Both the position numbers and the translations under genes were made by a program. The notes under the pieces are model-generated. The model did no database searches. It was not told the DNA's origin and was given only the letters and a program-made list of their open reading frames with translations. A stretch of 64,000 nt of DNA from Chryseobacterium panacisoli (GTDB taxonomy: Bacteria > Bacteroidota > Bacteroidia > Flavobacteriales > Weeksellaceae): positions 62,001-126,000 of the forward strand of contig NZ_VTRU01000003.1 in NCBI RefSeq assembly GCF_008274625.1, given 5' to 3'. Shown here piece by piece: positions 24,223 to 32,705 of the stretch. Within the stretch, counting starts at the first letter, position 1. Every line of letters begins with the position of its first letter.

Positions 24223-24588
24223 ATGTCACATATTTTAGCTGGAGTATTTGGTCATCACAGCGACTACAAAAAACTGGAAAGTGATCTGGAAAATTTAGGA
24301 TTCGGAACTTCAGATTACATTGTATACCTTAATGATGGTTCCGGTAATTCCCAATATTTGGCAAGTGTTACCGTAAATGATCTTAATCAGATAGATCTTG
24401 CACGAAATGCATTTCTTCAGAATGCAGCATTGAAATCATATTTATTTGAGAATATGAAGATCAATGAAACCAATTATGACACCATCAAAAGGTATATTGA
24501 TGCAAGAAACAGAGCTGAAATCCACAGCAGTCCCGAAATTAAGATTAAAACGTCAAGTGACGGTATGAATTCTGAAGTGAAATTCTAA
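24223..24588 (+). CDS. Small conserved-looking protein of unknown function
   Basis: I do not recognise this 121-residue soluble protein. The first 55 residues (SHILAGVFGH, then alternating helix and strand) recall the compact alpha/beta fold of general stress protein 17M-like proteins, in which an N-terminal strand precedes a helix and a GF/GY turn, but there is no diagnostic motif. The C-terminal third is polar. No signal peptide or membrane helix. It has its own terminator and precedes spoT, so it is probably a one-gene transcript. Confidence 0.7.
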   Translation: MSHILAGVFGHHSDYKKLESDLENLGFGTSDYIVYLNDGSGNSQYLASVTVNDLNQIDLARNAFLQNAALKSYLFENMKINETNYDTIKRYIDARNRAEIHSSPEIKIKTSSDGMNSEVKF

Positions 24589-24610
24589 TCGATATAAAAT
24601 CTAATAGCCG

Positions 24611-24640
24611 AAGATCCGTAGTGTATTCTGCGGATCTTTT
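24611..24640 (+). terminator. Intrinsic terminator
   Basis: AAGATCCG and CGGATCTT pair around a 12-base loop, followed by TT, closing the small gene at 24223-24588. Confidence 0.75.
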
Positions 24641-24643
24641 ATG

Positions 24644-24674
24644 TTTGAAAAAACTAAAAAATTTCGTATTTTCG
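24644..24674 (+). promoter_or_regulatory. Promoter of the Rel/SpoT gene
   Basis: TTTG (24644-24647), an exact 19-bp spacer and TATTTTCG (24667-24674) match the Bacteroidetes consensus with one mismatch, 23 bp before the ATG at 24698. Confidence 0.65.
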
Positions 24675-24697
24675 TCTTATTATAGGCATGTGCACAA

Positions 24698-26908
24698 ATG
24701 AGTTACGATTTAGAACAAGAGAATAAAGAGATCCTTGCAAGATATAAGGACCTGATTTCTAACACATACAGAACGTTGGATGAGGAAAATAATAAACTCA
24801 TCCGAAAGGCATTCGATATCGCTTTGGATGCTCACAAGGATCAAAGGAGAAAATCCGGAGAACCTTACATCTACCACCCTATTGCTGTTGCTAAAATTGT
24901 AGCGACAGAGATTGGTCTTGGAGCTACTTCCATTGCCTGTGCACTGTTGCATGACGTGATTGAAGATTCCGATTATACTTACGAAGACCTGAAAAAAATC
25001 TTTGGAGAAAAAATCGCCAGTATCGTGAACGGACTGACTAAGATCTCCATCATGAACCACCAGAATATCTCTGTACAGTCTGAAAATTACAGAAAACTAT
25101 TACTGACTTTATCCGAAGATTTCAGAGTTATTCTGATTAAAATTGCAGACCGTCTTCATAACATGAGGACACTGGAAAGTATGGCTCCGGATAAGCAGAA
25201 AAAAATCGCTTCAGAAACGGTGTATATCTATGCTCCGATGGCCCACCGTCTTGGACTGTACAACATCAAATCTGAGCTGGAAGACCTTTCACTTAAATAT
25301 AATAGCCCGGAAGTATACAACGAGATCACGGAAAAATTGGAACTTGCCAAAGAAAGCCGTGAAAGATATATCGAAGAATTTACTAAAGAAGTATCGGAAA
25401 GGCTTCGTGAAGAAGGCTTAAACTTTAAAATCAAAGGCCGCGCAAAAGCAATCTCCTCTATTTATAGAAAAATGCTGAAACAGGGAGTTTCCTTTGAAGA
25501 AGTTTTTGATAACTATGCCATCAGGATTATTTACAAATCGGATGCAAAAAATGAAAAATTTCTTGCCTGGAAGATCTACTCTATCGTTACGGATGTATAC
25601 CACAGTAACCCGTCAAGAATGCGTGACTGGATTACACAGCCCCGTTCTACAGGATACGAAAGTTTACACTTAACGGTTTTAGGTCCGGACAGAAAATGGA
25701 TTGAAGTTCAGATCCGTTCTGAGCGCATGGACGAAATCGCTGAAAAAGGGGTTGCCGCTCACTACAAATACAAAGAAGGCTACAAACAGAGTTCTGATGA
25801 CAGAAACTTTGAAAAATGGGTAACCGAAATCCGTGAAGTACTGGAACAACAGCAGAACCTCTCTACTTCGGAGCTTTTGGATAATATTAAGCTTAATTTA
25901 TACTCCAAAGAGGTATTTGTATTTACCCCGAAAGGAGAAATTAAAATTTTGCCCACCAATGCTACTGCCCTGGATTTTGCCTTCTCAGTCCATTCCGACT
26001 TAGGGATGAAATGTCTGGGCGCTAAAATCAATGGAAAACTGGTTCCTATTTCCTATATCCTTCAAAACGGGGATCAGGTAGATATTCTTTCATCACAGAA
26101 TCAGAAACCAAAATCTGACTGGCTGGAATTCGTAGTGACTTCAAAAGCCAAATCAAAGATCAAAAGTTATCTGAACTCTCAGAAAAATCAACTGGTAGAG
26201 GAAGGAAAAGAAATTCTGCAAAGAAAACTTCGCCATGCGAAAATCAATTTCAATGATGATGAAATTAATAAGCTTCAAAAGTTCTTTAACTTAAAATCTT
26301 CTCAAGAGCTGTTTCTCAAATTCCAAAGCAACGAATTGGATGTCAGCAGCCTGAGAAAATATATTGAAAGTAAAAACGTATTTAACAATTTACTGTCAAG
26401 ATTCAGGAAATCTCCGGCAAAAAATCAGCATTTCGAGGAACCGAAAGAGGAAAACCTTGATATGATTATCTTTGGGAAAGATGAAGAAAAACTGAACTAC
26501 AGCTATGCAAAATGCTGTACAGTGATTCCAGGGGACAAAATTTTCGGATTTATTACCATCTCAGATGGAATTAAAGTTCACAGTGACAGTTGCCCGAATG
26601 CCATCAATCTCAGAGCACAATATGACTACCGTGTTATTCCTGCCAAATGGGTAAATGCTGAAAGTTTCAAAAACAGAGTGAAAATTGAAATTGAAGGACT
26701 TGACAGAATGGGTATGATCAATGATATCACCACGGTCATCAGCGGAAGCATGGGAATGGATATGAAAAGTCTCTCTATTGAATCCAACAATGGTGTTTTC
26801 ACTGGAAATATCATTCTCGAAGTTAAAAATAAAGGACAGCTGGAAGAAACTTTCAAAAAACTTAAAAATATTAATGGTGTTTCAAGAGTGAGACGACTAC
26901 AATCATAA
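24698..26908 (+). CDS. spoT: Bifunctional (p)ppGpp synthetase/hydrolase
   Basis: A 736-residue RelA/SpoT homologue that makes and degrades the starvation alarmone (p)ppGpp. Hydrolase domain: His60 (YIYHP) and His85-Asp86 (LLHDVIED), both intact. Synthetase domain: about residues 235-380 with STGYESLH and VQIRSERMDEIAE. These are followed by a TGS domain (about 395-460), a helical/zinc-finger region with a CC pair near 606, and a C-terminal ACT domain (about 660-736). All elements of a long bifunctional Rel enzyme are present. It is followed after 2 bp by nhaA. Confidence 0.97.
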   Translation: MSYDLEQENKEILARYKDLISNTYRTLDEENNKLIRKAFDIALDAHKDQRRKSGEPYIYHPIAVAKIVATEIGLGATSIACALLHDVIEDSDYTYEDLKKIFGEKIASIVNGLTKISIMNHQNISVQSENYRKLLLTLSEDFRVILIKIADRLHNMRTLESMAPDKQKKIASETVYIYAPMAHRLGLYNIKSELEDLSLKYNSPEVYNEITEKLELAKESRERYIEEFTKEVSERLREEGLNFKIKGRAKAISSIYRKMLKQGVSFEEVFDNYAIRIIYKSDAKNEKFLAWKIYSIVTDVYHSNPSRMRDWITQPRSTGYESLHLTVLGPDRKWIEVQIRSERMDEIAEKGVAAHYKYKEGYKQSSDDRNFEKWVTEIREVLEQQQNLSTSELLDNIKLNLYSKEVFVFTPKGEIKILPTNATALDFAFSVHSDLGMKCLGAKINGKLVPISYILQNGDQVDILSSQNQKPKSDWLEFVVTSKAKSKIKSYLNSQKNQLVEEGKEILQRKLRHAKINFNDDEINKLQKFFNLKSSQELFLKFQSNELDVSSLRKYIESKNVFNNLLSRFRKSPAKNQHFEEPKEENLDMIIFGKDEEKLNYSYAKCCTVIPGDKIFGFITISDGIKVHSDSCPNAINLRAQYDYRVIPAKWVNAESFKNRVKIEIEGLDRMGMINDITTVISGSMGMDMKSLSIESNNGVFTGNIILEVKNKGQLEETFKKLKNINGVSRVRRLQS

Positions 26909-26910
26909 AC

Positions 26911-28089
26911 ATGAATTTATCTCTTTATTTTAAAAAATTTTTCAACAACAGCCAGTCTTCAGGAATTATTCTTATTTTCTGTGTACTGGTTTCATTACTT
27001 ATTGCCAACTCATCTGCTGCAGAGAATTTCCAGCATTTTTTAGACAAGGAAGTGGGTACCCATATTTTTGGACTGGAATATCCTGTCAGCATCTGGATCA
27101 ATGACGGTTTGATGGCGGTATTCTTCCTTCTGGTAGGCCTTGAAATAAAACGGGAACTTGTAGAAGGTGAACTTTCATCATTTAAAAATGCTTCGCTTCC
27201 CATTTTTGCTGCGGTAGGCGGAATGCTTATTCCGGCAGTGGTTTACAGTATTTTCAACACCGGAACAGAATACAGCAATGGCTGGGGAATTCCGATGGCT
27301 ACAGATATTGCTTTTTCACTGGCGATTATTTCAATGTTAGGGAAAAGAATTCCGAACTCTATCAAGATATTTTTAGCTGCATTGGCTATTGTAGATGATC
27401 TTGGTGCTATTCTTGTGATTGCTATTTTCTATACCGAACAAATTCACTGGAGCTACCTCCTATTGTCTTTCGGAGTAACTGCCCTCCTATTTATTTTAAA
27501 TTTTTTAAAGGTAACCAGAACTATATTTTATATTATTCCCGGACTATTTTTATGGTATTTCCTTCATCACTCCGGAATTCATGCCACCATAGCAGGTGTT
27601 GTACTTGCATTTTCAATACCAACCAACGCTTCCAATGTAGAAATATCACCATTGGAAAAACTGGAGCATCAGCTTCACATTCCGGTAAGCTTTCTGATCA
27701 TGCCTATATTTGCTTTAACGAATACCAATATCACTTTTTCCAGTGAAATGGTTGCCGGTGCTACAAGTACTTTAGGATTGGGAATTATTTGCGGTTTGGT
27801 ATTGGGGAAACTGATCGGTATCAATCTGTTTTCACTCATTGCTATCAAATTAAAGCTTAGTTCTCTGCCTCAGAACAGCAACTGGCTTCAAATGATTGGT
27901 GTGGGTCTATTGGCCGGAATTGGATTTACCATGTCCATTTTTATTGCACTACTTTCCTTTAAAGGAGAAATTCCTATTCAGGATGAAGCAAAATTTGCTA
28001 TTTTGATTGCTTCCTTTATAGCTGCCATTGCAGGATTTACCATATTAAGTATAAGTTCAAAAGAAAATCCCGAACTGGAAGAGAATTAA
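26911..28089 (+). CDS. nhaA: Na+/H+ antiporter NhaA
   Basis: A 392-residue inner-membrane antiporter that exchanges Na+ for protons and keeps pH and salt balance. The essential aspartates are present: Asp132 in PMATDIAFS, and Asp162-Asp163 in AIVDDLGAI, equivalent to Asp133, Asp163 and Asp164 of E. coli. Start lies 2 bp after the spoT stop, so both are on one transcript. Its 3' end overlaps the convergent YihY gene by 4 nt. Confidence 0.96.
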   Translation: MNLSLYFKKFFNNSQSSGIILIFCVLVSLLIANSSAAENFQHFLDKEVGTHIFGLEYPVSIWINDGLMAVFFLLVGLEIKRELVEGELSSFKNASLPIFAAVGGMLIPAVVYSIFNTGTEYSNGWGIPMATDIAFSLAIISMLGKRIPNSIKIFLAALAIVDDLGAILVIAIFYTEQIHWSYLLLSFGVTALLFILNFLKVTRTIFYIIPGLFLWYFLHHSGIHATIAGVVLAFSIPTNASNVEISPLEKLEHQLHIPVSFLIMPIFALTNTNITFSSEMVAGATSTLGLGIICGLVLGKLIGINLFSLIAIKLKLSSLPQNSNWLQMIGVGLLAGIGFTMSIFIALLSFKGEIPIQDEAKFAILIASFIAAIAGFTILSISSKENPELEEN

Positions 28090-29099
28090 TCTTTCTTTCG
28101 GGTTTCCAGTTTTCTCTTATGTTCTTCATCACCCTCAAAGTCAGGTTCTGTAATCTGGCTGTGGTAGTGTATTGTTTCTCTCTGGATTTCATCAGACAGC
28201 AGTTTTTCAATTCTTAGCTTTCTGATGGCCATATTCAGTTCGTTTCCGAATAAAAGCAGATATACATTCACATTCACCCAAACCATCAGCAGAATCATAC
28301 TTCCGATGGATCCGTACAGCACGTTATACCTCGCAATATCCTTTACATAAATAGCAAAAATATAAGTAGTGACAACAAATAATATCGTGGTTAAAATAGC
28401 ACCCGGAACCGCCTGGCGAAATCGTGTAATTTTCACAGTTCCCAGCCAATAAAATAAAGTCAGAAGGATAAAGTAAAAAAGAGGAAAAGAAACGAATCCG
28501 ATAATACTGGAGAGGTTATCTACAAGCCAGGAAATATCATAAGCCGGCGTAAACAGTTTCATCACAACTTCCACATAATACACCCCGAAAAGTGCTAAAA
28601 AAACAATAGTGATAAAGCCTATTGTAATAAAGAATGAAAGAATAAACTCCTTTACATCACTCAGTTTTTCATCCGTATTTTCATTAAAACCATTGATCAG
28701 AGAGAATGTACCATTCGTGGCAAAAATAAGCGCCAGAACAATGGTCAGATTACTGATTCCTCTCATATTTGGGATAATATTGCTTTCTATATATCCTCTG
28801 ACGTCTCCTTCCATATTTGATGGGAAAACATTATGCATCAGTACATCAAAAATATAGAACTGTAGTTTATCATAATGCGGCATATAAGGCAAAACGGAAA
28901 GCAAAAACAGAATAAACGGAAAAAGACTTATGGTAAAGCTCCAGGAAATAGCAGCAGCCTTTCTGCCAATTTTCCCTTTGAAAATCCCGGAGATATAGAT
29001 CTGAAACATCTGCCAAAGCGATATTCCCAAAACAGGAATATGGATGCTGTCAAAAAACTCTTGAATCTTCAAAATAAATCTGGGAACCTTTACACTCAT
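28086..29099 (-). CDS. YihY/BrkB-family membrane protein
   Basis: A 337-residue protein with six transmembrane helices in the YihY/virulence-factor BrkB pattern, including AAAISWSFTISLFPFILF near residues 44-61 and the W-x-N-V-N segment in the last helices. The polar C-terminal tail (about 300-337) is charged. Members were once thought to be ribonuclease BN, which proved wrong; the real function is uncertain (transport is suspected). It is convergent with nhaA. Confidence 0.9.
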   Translation of the reverse strand: MSVKVPRFILKIQEFFDSIHIPVLGISLWQMFQIYISGIFKGKIGRKAAAISWSFTISLFPFILFLLSVLPYMPHYDKLQFYIFDVLMHNVFPSNMEGDVRGYIESNIIPNMRGISNLTIVLALIFATNGTFSLINGFNENTDEKLSDVKEFILSFFITIGFITIVFLALFGVYYVEVVMKLFTPAYDISWLVDNLSSIIGFVSFPLFYFILLTLFYWLGTVKITRFRQAVPGAILTTILFVVTTYIFAIYVKDIARYNVLYGSIGSMILLMVWVNVNVYLLLFGNELNMAIRKLRIEKLLSDEIQRETIHYHSQITEPDFEGDEEHKRKLETRKKD

Positions 29100-29164
29100 C
29101 GATCTGTTTGTCTTTATACAAATGTAGGGGAATTAAATTAAATAGAGAATAGATACAGGGCGAT

Positions 29165-29396
29165 AGGTAGCAGGAATTAGGTGGCAGGTAGCAGAAACGA
29201 GGGATTAGGGGGAATACTCTGTGGAATAGTAATGAAGGTTCATTGAAGTCAATGATGAACTTTGCTTCGCAAGTGAATGGTGAATTTTTTTATGGAGATT
29301 CAGAACTAAGAACTAAGAATCAAAATATAACAATCTAAACAAAACCAGCAACAAAATAAACCAGCAACTAGCAACTAGCAACCAGCAACCAGCAAC
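29165..29396. repeat. Composite heptad element, plus-oriented copy
   Basis: In the 373-bp gene-free spacer at 29100-29472: seven AGG-type heptads at 29165-29213, a core of about 85 bp containing GGAATAGTAATGAAGGTT and a short internal duplication (GTCAATGATGAACTTT next to GTGAATGGTGAATTTT), three AGAA-type heptads at 29302-29322, and five YAGCAAC heptads at 29362-29396. The core and order match the opposite strand of 32380-32622. No coding frame is supported. Confidence 0.85.
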
Positions 29397-29421
29397 AAAA
29401 ATAATAGCAACATTACAAAAC

Positions 29422-29453
29422 TTTGAACATTACCCTCCGAAGCCCTATCTTTG
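29422..29453 (+). promoter_or_regulatory. rlmH promoter
   Basis: TTTG (29422-29425), a 20-bp spacer and TATCTTTG (29446-29453), 19 bp before the start codon at 29473. A near-perfect Bacteroidetes promoter. Confidence 0.75.
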
Positions 29454-29472
29454 CCCTCTGAAACTTCTTACA

Positions 29473-29946
29473 ATGCGAATCAGTTTACTTTGTATCGGTA
29501 AAACAGACGATAAGGAAATTACGTCTTTAATTAATTACTATCTTAACCGTTTACCTAAACACTGGAATTTTGAAATCACTGAAATTCCGGATGTTAAAAA
29601 CGCCAAAAATCTTTCTTCTGACCTTCTTAAAAAAGAAGAAGCCAAATTGTTTTTAAATCATATCGACAAAAACGATCTGGTCGTTATTCTTGATGAAAAA
29701 GGAAAGCAGTTTACCAGCCGTGAATTTTCACAGAAAATTGATACCTGGATGAATTCTTCTGTGAAAAAAGTACATATCCTGATTGGAGGCGCTTATGGCT
29801 TTTCTGAAGAGATTTACAGCAGAGCGAATGAAAAAATGTCTTTATCCAAAATGACCTTTACCCACCAGATGATCCGTCTGTTTATTGTAGAACAGCTTTA
29901 CCGTGCTGATCAGATTTTACAGGGTAAACCTTATCATAACGATTAA
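29473..29946 (+). CDS. rlmH: 23S rRNA pseudouridine-1915 N3-methyltransferase RlmH
   Basis: A 157-residue SPOUT methyltransferase that methylates pseudouridine 1915 in helix 69 of 23S rRNA within the assembled ribosome. The knotted SAM-binding region reads ILIGGAYGFSEEIYSRAN near residues 102-119, and the C-terminal QILQGKPYHND is the family tail that contacts rRNA. Length is normal. It has its own promoter. Confidence 0.96.
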   Translation: MRISLLCIGKTDDKEITSLINYYLNRLPKHWNFEITEIPDVKNAKNLSSDLLKKEEAKLFLNHIDKNDLVVILDEKGKQFTSREFSQKIDTWMNSSVKKVHILIGGAYGFSEEIYSRANEKMSLSKMTFTHQMIRLFIVEQLYRADQILQGKPYHND

Positions 29947-29953
29947 TAAAAAC

Positions 29954-29976
29954 CCCTTCCGATTCAATCAGAAGGG
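29954..29976. terminator. Bidirectional terminator between rlmH and trmL
   Basis: CCCTTC and GAAGGG pair, with GAT/ATC inside. On the minus strand the hairpin is followed by five T, so it ends trmL; on the plus strand the T-run is weak but it may also end rlmH. Confidence 0.75.
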
Positions 29977-30021
29977 ATGGTATTTCTTTAGGTTTATCGC
30001 TTTTTTGTCTATTGAAATCTG

Positions 30022-30474
30022 TTATTTCAGACCAATCTGTCTCTTTGCCTCTCCCACTACAAAAGCAACGGAATTGGCAATATTAAAGCTTCTGATCAGC
30101 TTTGACATAGGAATTGTAAGATGATTTTCAAAACGGTCCAGAACTTCTTTACCCAGGCCCACACTTTCTTTTCCGAAAACCAGCCAATCTCCATCCTGAA
30201 AATCGGTTTCCAGATATGATTTTTCAGCATGCGAACTCATCAAAAAAACACGGGACTTATCAGGAATCTGATTTATCCATTCTTCAATATCTGCATATTC
30301 AGAGACATCGAGATGTACCCAGTAATCCAATCCGGAACGCTTCAGGTTTTTATCATTAATTACAAACCCAAATGGATGAACCAGGTGTAATCTGCTTTCG
30401 GTTCCTACACATAATCTTCCGATATTTCCTGTGTTATTCGGTATTTCGGGTTCTACAAGAACAATATTCAACAT
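30022..30474 (-). CDS. trmL: tRNA (cytidine/uridine-2'-O)-methyltransferase TrmL
   Basis: A 150-residue SPOUT enzyme that 2'-O-methylates the wobble nucleotide 34 of certain leucine tRNAs. Family motifs are VEPEIPNNTGNIGRLC (residues 7-22), FGKESVGLG near 103-111, and the C-terminal SFNIANSVAFVVGEA segment, which forms the knot and SAM pocket. Length is typical for the minimal TrmL class. It is convergent with rlmH. Confidence 0.95.
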   Translation of the reverse strand: MLNIVLVEPEIPNNTGNIGRLCVGTESRLHLVHPFGFVINDKNLKRSGLDYWVHLDVSEYADIEEWINQIPDKSRVFLMSSHAEKSYLETDFQDGDWLVFGKESVGLGKEVLDRFENHLTIPMSKLIRSFNIANSVAFVVGEAKRQIGLK

Positions 30475-30565
30475 CTCTATCTCTTTATTCGTTTTTTAAA
30501 ACAGTTAAACCAGGGTTAGTATTTTCGTTTGGATTTAATTAAATAATCAGAATTGTAAATTCAAT

Positions 30566-31378
30566 TTATTTCTTACTGCATTTAGCATAGGAATCTGCCA
30601 AAACTGCTTTTTCGTAGCCCAAAGCAACTGCTTTATCCAGATTCGCGCAGGCTTCCTTAAGTTTGGAAGTATCAAGCAGAATCATGGCTTTGCTCACATA
30701 AGATTGTGCAAATTTCGGATCTATAGAAATGGCTTTATTGGCATCGGTAAGTGCTTCTTTATATTTTTTCATTTTAAAGTACACATCAGCACGGCCGTTA
30801 TAAAGCAATGATTCCGGTTTTTCAGCAAGAAGTATATTATAATCTTTTAAAGCTCCGTCCAGGTCACCATTATTTTTTTTCAGATTGGCAAGTCCTGTTT
30901 TTGCAAAAATATTATCGGGTGCAAATGTCAGAATCTGATTGAGGTCTTTGATGGCAAGATCTTTTTTCCCTTGGCTATCGTAGATTTTGGAACGGGTAAG
31001 ATATAAATCCGGAGTTTCAGGATTCACTTTCAATCCTTTTTCTACGTATTCCAATGCTTTTACCTTGTTTCCTTTCTGGCTGTAAAGCGATGACAGGTTC
31101 ACATATACGGAAACCGACATAGGGTTTGCTTTTAAAGCAGAATCATAAGATTTAAAAGCCTGAGTGGTCTTTCCCAGCCTTCTCTGAGCTGTTCCGAGAT
31201 AGTCATAATATTCTGACTGAAATTTCTGAATCTGTTCTTTCTCAGCCAGTTTTAAGTATTGCTCTTCAGCACACTTATAGTCAGCTTTATTAAAACAGTC
31301 TTCGGCCAGTTTTTTATCCTGGGCATAGAAATTAAGGGAAAAACAAAGGGAAGTTACTAATAATAAAGTTTTTTTCAT
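30566..31378 (-). CDS. Exported tetratricopeptide-repeat protein
   Basis: A 270-residue protein with a signal peptide (about 1-19, ...NFYAQ) and five to six TPR units from about residue 25 to 255, such as VSVYVNLSSLYSQKGNKVKA and SLLYNGRADVYFKMKKYKEA. TPR arrays mediate protein-protein contacts; no enzymatic motif is present. Its start overlaps the PAP2 gene stop by 4 nt (ATGA), so tatA, the phosphatase and this gene form one transcript. Specific partner unknown. Confidence 0.88.
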   Translation of the reverse strand: MKKTLLLVTSLCFSLNFYAQDKKLAEDCFNKADYKCAEEQYLKLAEKEQIQKFQSEYYDYLGTAQRRLGKTTQAFKSYDSALKANPMSVSVYVNLSSLYSQKGNKVKALEYVEKGLKVNPETPDLYLTRSKIYDSQGKKDLAIKDLNQILTFAPDNIFAKTGLANLKKNNGDLDGALKDYNILLAEKPESLLYNGRADVYFKMKKYKEALTDANKAISIDPKFAQSYVSKAMILLDTSKLKEACANLDKAVALGYEKAVLADSYAKCSKK

Positions 31379-31941
31379 GAGGTTATAGTTTGTTTATTGA
31401 TCACTTTTTTGGCGAGTGCACCAAATATCACTCCCAATAAAGATCCAACAAACGCCCCCACCAAAATATCAATTGGGAAATGCACTCCTAAATAGATTCT
31501 GCTGTACGAAACAACCAGAGCCCATGCAAATATAGCATAAGGAAACCATTTAATCTTCTTTTTCAGTAAAATACCTAAATATGTTGCCAAAAAGAAGGTA
31601 TTGGAAGCATGAGCTGAATAAAACCCAAACTGTCCGCCACATTTCACAATTCTCATATGATGTTCCAAAGTAGGGTCATGGCATGGCCTTAACCTCGCTA
31701 CCCCATATTTGAAAACATTGGCCAGCTGATCCGAAACGACAGCGCCAAGTGCTATAAATATGAGAATAAAAACTAAAGTTCTTAGTTGATAATTTTTGTA
31801 TAAAAAATAAAGAAAAATAATATAAAGAGGTACCCAGATCCAGGTACTTGAAATCAGCATCCAAAACTGATCGAAAGATGAATCGCCCAAATTATTAAGG
31901 TATAGAAATACCTTTTTATCTTCCTGAATGATCTCCTCCAT
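31375..31941 (-). CDS. PAP2-family membrane phosphatase
   Basis: A 188-residue integral membrane phosphatase with five to six helices. The three PAP2 motifs are visible: KYGVARLRPCHDP (motif 1), GFYSAHASNTFFLA (motif 2, with the catalytic His) and SRIYLGVHFPIDIL (motif 3, nucleophile His). Typical substrates are undecaprenyl pyrophosphate or phosphatidic acid and its relatives; the sequence does not decide between them. Two bp after tatA, overlapping the TPR gene. Confidence 0.9.
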   Translation of the reverse strand: MEEIIQEDKKVFLYLNNLGDSSFDQFWMLISSTWIWVPLYIIFLYFLYKNYQLRTLVFILIFIALGAVVSDQLANVFKYGVARLRPCHDPTLEHHMRIVKCGGQFGFYSAHASNTFFLATYLGILLKKKIKWFPYAIFAWALVVSYSRIYLGVHFPIDILVGAFVGSLLGVIFGALAKKVINKQTITS

Positions 31942-31943
31942 GA

Positions 31944-32285
31944 TTATCTGCTTACAGGTCCTTCATAAGTCTCATCATCAGCCGGCTTCGGTTTTGGAGG
32001 CTCATTAGAAGCAAGAGAACCGGGTTCTGTCAGAATATCTTTTTCAATATCCTTCATCGGGTTGAAATCTTTGGCAGCATCTTTTACCTTTTCAATCTCA
32101 CGCTTTATTTCAGAAACAGGATTATCTGTTTCTTTCATGATTTCAGTTTTGATATCTTCTACTGCTCCACGCATTTTTCTAACGCCTGCACCTAAGTCAC
32201 GCGCAATCTGAGGCAGTTTATCCGGTCCGAATAATACAACGATTGCAATGGCAATGAGTGCCATTTCTCCAATGCTTAATTCCAT
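31944..32285 (-). CDS. tatA: Sec-independent protein translocase TatA/TatB-type subunit
   Basis: A 113-residue protein with one N-terminal membrane helix (about 4-20), the hinge GPDKLP and an amphipathic helix (QIARDLGAGVRKMRGAVEDI), followed by a polar tail rich in Pro, Asp and Lys. This is the TatA/B layout of the twin-arginine export system for folded proteins. Whether it works as TatA or TatB is unclear. tatC is not in the window. It is the first gene of a transcript with the PAP2 and TPR genes. Confidence 0.93.
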   Translation of the reverse strand: MELSIGEMALIAIAIVVLFGPDKLPQIARDLGAGVRKMRGAVEDIKTEIMKETDNPVSEIKREIEKVKDAAKDFNPMKDIEKDILTEPGSLASNEPPKPKPADDETYEGPVSR

Positions 32286-32379
32286 GCCGTAAAATTACGA
32301 AAGATTATTGCATTTATGGATGGTAAACTAAAAATTTAAACAAATTTTAAGATTTTGTAATCAGACTCAGAATTCAAGG

Positions 32380-32622
32380 TTTAATGTTTAATGTTTAATG
32401 TTATGGGTTGCAAGTTTATTTTGTTGCGGGTTTCTTTTTGTTGCTGGTTCTATTTAAGTTATCATTATCTTGATTCTTGGCTCTTGATTCTTGGTTCTAA
32501 ACTCTCCATCCAAAAATTCACCATTCACTTCAATAAACCTTCATTACTATTTCACAGAATATTTCCCCTAGTACCTTATCCCTGCTACCTCCTACCCACC
32601 ACCTAATTCCTGTCCCCTCTAA
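32380..32622. repeat. Composite heptad element, minus-oriented copy
   Basis: Lies in the 420-bp gene-free spacer at 32286-32705. TTTAATG occurs three times at 32380-32400, followed by TTATGGG and TTGCAAG; GTTGC-type remnants follow at 32423-32446; four TCTT heptads at 32468-32495; a core containing the complement of AATAGTAATGAAGGTTTATTGAAG; and seven CC-type heptads at 32574-32622. Read on the minus strand, the order AGG array, core, AAGA array, CAGCAAC-like array equals that of 29165-29396. Between the two copies lie rlmH, trmL, the TPR and PAP2 genes and tatA. Confidence 0.85.
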
Positions 32623-32705
32623 ATTAACAAATACTTAATTCAAGACGATGAGAATTACACAATAATTCTGTATATTTATAACACACAACCAAACAAATAT
32701 ATAGT

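Noticed and set aside
29362..29396. CRISPR array from the CAGCAAC units
   Set aside because: Units are 7 bp and directly adjacent with no spacers; no cas genes are in the window.
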